Source: CAIYRG01 sp964446945 (GTDB lineage: Bacteria > Pseudomonadota > Alphaproteobacteria > Micropepsales > Micropepsaceae). Taken from it: a DNA stretch of 64,000 nucleotides. A program made the position numbers and the translations under genes. The notes below the pieces were generated by a model. That model did not search any database and was not told where the DNA came from. It saw only the letters and a program-made list of their open reading frames with translations. Shown here piece by piece: positions 59,729-64,000 of this stretch (the first letter of the stretch is position 1; each line of letters opens with the position of its first letter). The stretch lies in NCBI GenBank assembly GCA_964446945.1, contig CAYUQO010000001.1, positions 310,001-374,000 on the forward strand, written 5' to 3'.

Positions 59729-60840
59729 CGTCTCGTTCTGATACTTCGCCGCTTGCACGCTGGTGGACGACTCTCGACCGCGTCAGCCTGTTGTGCGTCG
59801 TCGCACTTCTCACGATCGGAATCTTCCTCGCATTTGCCGCGAGTCCTGCGGCAACCGGGCATGTGAATGCGGCAGGAAATTTTTCCTATGCGCTGAAGCA
59901 GCTCGTCTTTGCCATGGTGGCGTTCGCGATCCTTTTGTGCGCGACACTGCTGGATTTGAAACAGACGCGCATCGTGGCGGCATGCGTCTACGCTTTCGCC
60001 GTGATCGGCGCCCTTCTCGCGCTTGTGGCCGGGGCTGATGTGAACGGCGCCCATCGCTGGCTCGATTTTGCCGGCTTCAAACTCCAACCTTCGGAATTCC
60101 TCAAACCCGGCTTCGCGATTCTCACCGCGATGTTCATGGCCGACAAGCTTAAACATGGCTTTGCCGGCGAGTTGTGGACCGCAATCTTCCTTGCGCCGGC
60201 GCTTGCCATTTTGCTGCTGCAACCCGATATCGGGCAAACTGCATTGCTGTCGGCGCTGTGCGTCACGATGCTGTTCTTTGCCGGAATCTCGTGGCTCGCG
60301 ATGGCAGGATTGGCGGCTGGCGCTTCGGCCCTTTTCGGGCTTGCCTGGTTTGTCCATCCTCATGTCCGCGAAAGATTCGCCGAATTCCTCAACAGCGGGG
60401 GGTACCAGACTGGGCTTGCGCTGAAAGCATTTCACGCCGGGGGAATTACCGGCGTCGGTCCCGGCGCCGGAACGATCAAATACCGGCTCCCGGATGCGCA
60501 CACCGATTTCATCTTTGCCGTCGCCGGTGAGGAGTTTGGTGTTTTCCTGTGCGGCGTCATCGCGATTCTTTTTGGCGTGCTGACGGTCCGGCTGTTGCTC
60601 CGGTCGGCGCGCGCCAAGGATCCGTTTGTGCAGCTGGCCGGGGCCGGTCTTGCTGCGGTGACCGGCTTCCAGGCCTTCATCAATATGGGTGTGTCACTTT
60701 CGATCTTGCCGGCCAAAGGCATGACGCTGCCGTTCATTTCCTATGGCGGATCGTCGCTGTTCGCGATCGCCCTGACCATGGGATTTGCGCTCGGATTGAC
60801 ACGCAATCGGCCGGTCTGGCCAGACGAGATGGCGTTGTGA
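59725..60840 (+). CDS. ftsW: Septal peptidoglycan glycosyltransferase FtsW
   Basis: 371 residues, about ten helices, SEDS family. LDFAGFKLQPSEFLKPGFAI, PDIGQTALLS, RLPDAHTDFIFAVAGEEFG and SYGGSSLFAIALTMG are the conserved SEDS blocks, including the catalytic Asp in the LPDAHTDF loop. Polymerises glycan from lipid II with FtsI. Confidence 0.94.
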   Translation: MTSRSDTSPLARWWTTLDRVSLLCVVALLTIGIFLAFAASPAATGHVNAAGNFSYALKQLVFAMVAFAILLCATLLDLKQTRIVAACVYAFAVIGALLALVAGADVNGAHRWLDFAGFKLQPSEFLKPGFAILTAMFMADKLKHGFAGELWTAIFLAPALAILLLQPDIGQTALLSALCVTMLFFAGISWLAMAGLAAGASALFGLAWFVHPHVRERFAEFLNSGGYQTGLALKAFHAGGITGVGPGAGTIKYRLPDAHTDFIFAVAGEEFGVFLCGVIAILFGVLTVRLLLRSARAKDPFVQLAGAGLAAVTGFQAFINMGVSLSILPAKGMTLPFISYGGSSLFAIALTMGFALGLTRNRPVWPDEMAL

Positions 60841-61934
60841 GCGGCCCATTCATTCTCGCCGCCGGGGGCACCGGAGGTCACCTGTTCCCGGCCCAGGCGG
60901 TTGCCGGTGAGCTGGTGCGCCGCGGCTTTCGCGTGGTGGTGATGACGGATGGACGGGGTCACAATTACAGCCAGGCTTTCCCCGGGGCCGAGATCGCTAC
61001 CGTGCCGTCCGCGACATTCTCCGGGCGAGGAGCATTGGGACGGGCTTCGGCCGTGGCAACCATTGCATTCGGTGTCATTGCGGCGTTGCGGAAATTTCTT
61101 CGCCTGCGGCCGATGGCCGTGGTCGGATTTGGCGGCTATCCCAGCCTTCCCGTGATGATGGCGGCGTCGATCGCGCATATTCCGGCGGCGCTGCACGAAC
61201 AGAACGCCGTTCCGGGCCGCGTCAACCGGTTGTTGGCGCGCCGCGTCAATCGCATCGCGGCGTCCTTTCCGTTCGCGCGTTTTGCCCCGCCGCATCCGGA
61301 AAAAATCGTCTTCACCGGCAATCCTGTGCGGCCCGCCGCGGCGCTGATGCGCGACACGCCATATGTGCCGCCGCAACCCGGCGACGAAATCCGCCTGCTG
61401 ATTTTTGGTGGAAGCCAGGGCGCGCGAGCGCTGTCCGAACTGGTGCCGGCGGCGCTAGGCATGCTGGCGCCCGATTTGCGCCGGCGCCTTTCGGTCACGC
61501 AACAGGCGCGCGGCGAAGATCTCGCAATGGTCAATGCCGCCTACCAGGCGTCAGGACTGAAATATGAGACCGCGGCCTTCTTCAATGACCTGCCGCAGCG
61601 TATGGCATCGGCGCATCTGGTGATCGCGCGCAGCGGCGCTTCGACCTTGAGCGAAATCACCGTGATTGGACGGCCGGCGATCCTGATCCCTTATCCGTTT
61701 GCGATGGACGATCACCAGGCTGCCAACGCCGCGGTGCTGGAGCGTGCCGGCGCCGCCTGGGTGGTGCCGCAAAACCAGCTCGATGCGGCGAAGCTGGCCG
61801 GTCTGTTGACGGAAATTCTTGCCGACCCTGCGGGGCTGGCGGCCCGCGCCGCCGCCGCCAAGGCGCTTGGCCATCCCGACGCAACGCAGCGGCTCGCCGA
61901 CCTCGCCCAGCAGCTTGCGGACCACACGCGATGA
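60837..61934 (+). CDS. murG: UDP-GlcNAc:lipid I GlcNAc transferase MurG
   Basis: 365 residues, GTG start within a GTGA overlap with ftsW. LAAGGTGGHLFPAQAVAGEL (membrane/lipid G loop), VVGFGGYPSLPVM, ALHEQNAVPGRVNR, IFGGSQGARALSELV, and RSGASTLSEITVIGRPAILIPYPFAMDDHQAANA for UDP-GlcNAc. Makes lipid II at the inner membrane. Confidence 0.95.
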   Translation: MSGPFILAAGGTGGHLFPAQAVAGELVRRGFRVVVMTDGRGHNYSQAFPGAEIATVPSATFSGRGALGRASAVATIAFGVIAALRKFLRLRPMAVVGFGGYPSLPVMMAASIAHIPAALHEQNAVPGRVNRLLARRVNRIAASFPFARFAPPHPEKIVFTGNPVRPAAALMRDTPYVPPQPGDEIRLLIFGGSQGARALSELVPAALGMLAPDLRRRLSVTQQARGEDLAMVNAAYQASGLKYETAAFFNDLPQRMASAHLVIARSGASTLSEITVIGRPAILIPYPFAMDDHQAANAAVLERAGAAWVVPQNQLDAAKLAGLLTEILADPAGLAARAAAAKALGHPDATQRLADLAQQLADHTR

Positions 61935-63373
61935 GCAATCCCGGACGTCATGTGCAGGCGATGCGCGTGCCGCTCTCAATCGGCACGATCCACTTCATCG
62001 GGATCGGCGGCATTGGCATGAGCGGCATTGCCGAAGTGATGCACGAACTCGGTTATCGCGTCCAGGGATCCGATGCCGCCGACAGCGGCAACGTCAAACG
62101 GCTGCGCGACCTCGGTATCCCGGTGACCATTGGGCACAGGCCCGAAAATGTCAGTGATGCGGCTGTCGTGGTGTATTCGTCTGCGGTCAAACCGGACAAT
62201 CCCGAGCTTGCCACTGCGCGCGCGCATGGTTTGCCGATCGTCAGGCGCGCCGAAATGCTGGCCGAACTGATGCGCCTGAAACGCTCGGTTGCGGTTGCAG
62301 GCACGCATGGCAAGACGACCACGACGACCATGGTGGCGGCGCTGTTCGAAAGCGGCGGTTTCGACCCCTCCGTCGTGAATGGCGGCATCATCAATGTGTA
62401 CGGCACAAATGCCCGGCTCGGCGCCGGCGAATGGATGGTCGTCGAAGCCGACGAATCCGACGGCACCTTCCTGCGGCTGCCGGCAACGGTTGCCATCGTG
62501 ACCAACGTCGATCCCGAACATCTCGATTTCTATGGCGACTTCGAAAAGGTCAAAGGGGCATTTCAGACCTTCGTCGAGAATCTGCCCTTCTACGGATTTG
62601 CGGTGATGTGCGCAGATCATCCTGACGTGCAGGGGATCATCGCGCGCGTGCGGGACCGTCGGATCATCACCTATGGATTCAATCCGCAGGCCGATGCGCG
62701 CGTCGTCAATGTCTCGTTCTCGGAAGGGGCGTCCCATTTCGACGTCGAGTTCCACGATCGCCGCAAGCAAACCACCACCCGGCTGGCCGGTTTGAAGCTG
62801 CCGATGCCGGGTGAACACAATGTTTCCAATGCGGTGGCGGCAATTGCGGTGGCCCGCGAATTGGGCATCGGGGACGAGGCTATCAAACGCGCGCTCAATC
62901 GTTTTGGCGGAGTGAAGCGTCGCTTCACCCGCGTCGGGGAGTGGAACGGCGCAGCCATCATCGACGACTATGGTCACCACCCGGTGGAAATCGCCGCCGT
63001 GCTGAAAGCCGCGCGCCAAGCCTATGCCGGCCCACTGACTGCGGTGATTCAACCGCATCGCTACACGCGGCTGCGCGATCTCTTCGACCAGTTCTGCATC
63101 TGCCTGAACAGCGCGGATACGGCGATCGTCGCGCCGGTCTATGCCGCGGGCGAAACGCCGATTCCCGGTGTGGATCGTGATGCGCTCGCCGAAGGTCTGC
63201 GCGCGCACGGACATAAGCGTGTGTTCACCATCGATGGTCCCGAAGATCTTCCCGGCATTGTCGGCCCGTTGGCCCAACCGCAGGGTGCGATCGTGTGCCT
63301 CGGCGCCGGTTCGATCTCACAATGGGCAGCGGGATTGCAGGGGGCTCTGGAACGTTACGGGGCTTCCGAATGA
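61931..63373 (+). CDS. murC: UDP-MurNAc:L-alanine ligase MurC
   Basis: 480 residues. IHFIGIGGIGMSGIAEVMHELG, SSAVKPDNPEL, VAGTHGKTTTTTMVA (ATP), VEADESDGTFLRL, TNVDPEHLDFYG, and IDDYGHHPVEI. Adds L-Ala, the first peptide-stem residue. 4-nt overlaps on both sides. Confidence 0.95.
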   Translation: MSNPGRHVQAMRVPLSIGTIHFIGIGGIGMSGIAEVMHELGYRVQGSDAADSGNVKRLRDLGIPVTIGHRPENVSDAAVVVYSSAVKPDNPELATARAHGLPIVRRAEMLAELMRLKRSVAVAGTHGKTTTTTMVAALFESGGFDPSVVNGGIINVYGTNARLGAGEWMVVEADESDGTFLRLPATVAIVTNVDPEHLDFYGDFEKVKGAFQTFVENLPFYGFAVMCADHPDVQGIIARVRDRRIITYGFNPQADARVVNVSFSEGASHFDVEFHDRRKQTTTRLAGLKLPMPGEHNVSNAVAAIAVARELGIGDEAIKRALNRFGGVKRRFTRVGEWNGAAIIDDYGHHPVEIAAVLKAARQAYAGPLTAVIQPHRYTRLRDLFDQFCICLNSADTAIVAPVYAAGETPIPGVDRDALAEGLRAHGHKRVFTIDGPEDLPGIVGPLAQPQGAIVCLGAGSISQWAAGLQGALERYGASE

Positions 63374-64000
63374 ACGCATTGATCAGCCGTCTCCCCTCGG
63401 TTCGCGGCAGCTATGCCGAAGCGGCGCCGCTCAAGGACCTTGTCTGGTTTCGCGCCGCCGGTCCGGCAGACGTGCTCTTCCGTCCTGCCGATCTCAATGA
63501 CTTGCGCCAATTCATGGCGAATAAACCCGCCGATGTGCCGGTGACGGCGATTGGGGTCGGTTCCAATCTGCTGATCCGCGACGGCGGAATTCCCGGGGTC
63601 GTCATTCGGCTTCCTGCCGCATTCGGCCGTATCGAAACCATGGATGGGCACCGTATCCGGGCCGGAGCCGCAGTGCTCGATGCTGCGGTTGCCCGCGCTG
63701 CGGCCGACGCCGGCGTTGCCGGTCTGGAATTCCTGCGGGGAATTCCCGGCACCATCGGCGGCGCGTTGACGATGAATGCAGGATGCTACGGCAGCGAGAC
63801 GAAAGACATATTCGTCGAGGCGCGGGCCGTGGACGAGCGCGGAGAGTTGCGGACATTCGGCCCTCCCGAAATGGGCTTCCGCTACCGTCATTCCGATCCG
63901 CAAAACGTCATCTATGTCGATGCAATTCTGCAGGGCAAAGCCGGCGATCCAGAAGAAATCCGTGCCCGGATGGAAGCGCTTGTCGCGCAGCGCGAGAGTA
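63370..64000 (+). CDS. murB: UDP-GlcNAc-enolpyruvate reductase MurB, partial
   Basis: Runs off the right edge after ~210 residues. FAD-binding blocks VTAIGVGSNLLIRDGGIPGVVI and FLRGIPGTIGGALTMNAGCYGSE are present, as is FRYRHSD, whose Arg/Tyr lie in the active site. Converts UDP-GlcNAc-enolpyruvate to UDP-MurNAc. ATGA overlap with murC. In related genomes ddlB, ftsQ, ftsA and ftsZ follow. Confidence 0.93.
   Translation, partial: MNALISRLPSVRGSYAEAAPLKDLVWFRAAGPADVLFRPADLNDLRQFMANKPADVPVTAIGVGSNLLIRDGGIPGVVIRLPAAFGRIETMDGHRIRAGAAVLDAAVARAAADAGVAGLEFLRGIPGTIGGALTMNAGCYGSETKDIFVEARAVDERGELRTFGPPEMGFRYRHSDPQNVIYVDAILQGKAGDPEEIRARMEALVAQRES

Noticed and set aside
61976..63277. Antisense frame of ~430 codons over murC
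   Set aside because: Shadow of a fully conserved murC; composition is that of reverse-strand codons.

Overview
The window is chromosomal DNA from a high-GC alphaproteobacterium. The most likely placement is Hyphomicrobiales (Rhizobiales), in the Bradyrhizobiaceae/Xanthobacteraceae neighbourhood. This is inferred from gene content: a meso-DAP-type MurE in an mraZ-headed dcw cluster, two TctC-type binding proteins, PcaHG, a Flp pilin, GltBD, and palindromic intergenic repeats of the kind common in that order. It is a draft scaffold, because ten Ns lie inside gltB. No tRNA, IS element, prophage or CRISPR array was seen.

Left part (1-13.2 kb). A ChaN-like protein runs off the left edge. Next is a leftward operon for aromatic catabolism: pcaH, pcaG, an MmgE/PrpD protein, a LigB-type extradiol dioxygenase, RidA, a HAD phosphatase fused to a P-loop ATPase, and a divergent PanB-like protein. 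It ends in a strong intrinsic terminator at 761-806. Divergent to it is a three-gene rightward envelope operon of mostly unknown function that includes an OmpH/Skp-like protein. A PDZ/Sel1-like protein, a membrane protein and a 4,5-dihydroxyphthalate decarboxylase-like protein follow.

Middle (13.3-31.1 kb). CopD leads into a Flp pilin locus that was duplicated in tandem; the second pilin is broken by a 20-nt deletion. A frameshifted GNAT gene, an ABM-domain protein, a cupin, an SRAP (YedK/HMCES) protein and a second GNAT follow. Next comes an unusual fusion of a half-size NarK-like transporter to a uroporphyrinogen-III synthase domain, then a phthalate-dioxygenase-reductase-type protein, two MFS carriers (one AAHS type), gltB, gltD and a VOC protein.

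31.1-45.7 kb. A seven-gene leftward operon combines a D-2-hydroxyacid dehydrogenase, an FAD monooxygenase, two TctC paralogues, TctA, TctB and a EutA-like reactivase with no lyase nearby. A rightward operon follows: a 2OG-Fe(II) oxygenase, a 631-aa protein of unknown function, an ELM1-family protein and a CaiB/BaiF CoA transferase. A barrel-like outer-membrane protein stands behind a leader with interleaved stems.

Right part (46-64 kb). EttA, an SGNH hydrolase, a 24-residue membrane peptide gene with its own Shine-Dalgarno and terminator, an EamA transporter, AmpD, the RNase P RNA (rnpB), and then the cell wall/division cluster mraZ-rsmH-ftsL-ftsI-murE-murF-mraY-murD-ftsW-murG-murC-murB. Many of its genes overlap by 4 nt. 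A clean three-repeat MraZ operator precedes mraZ.
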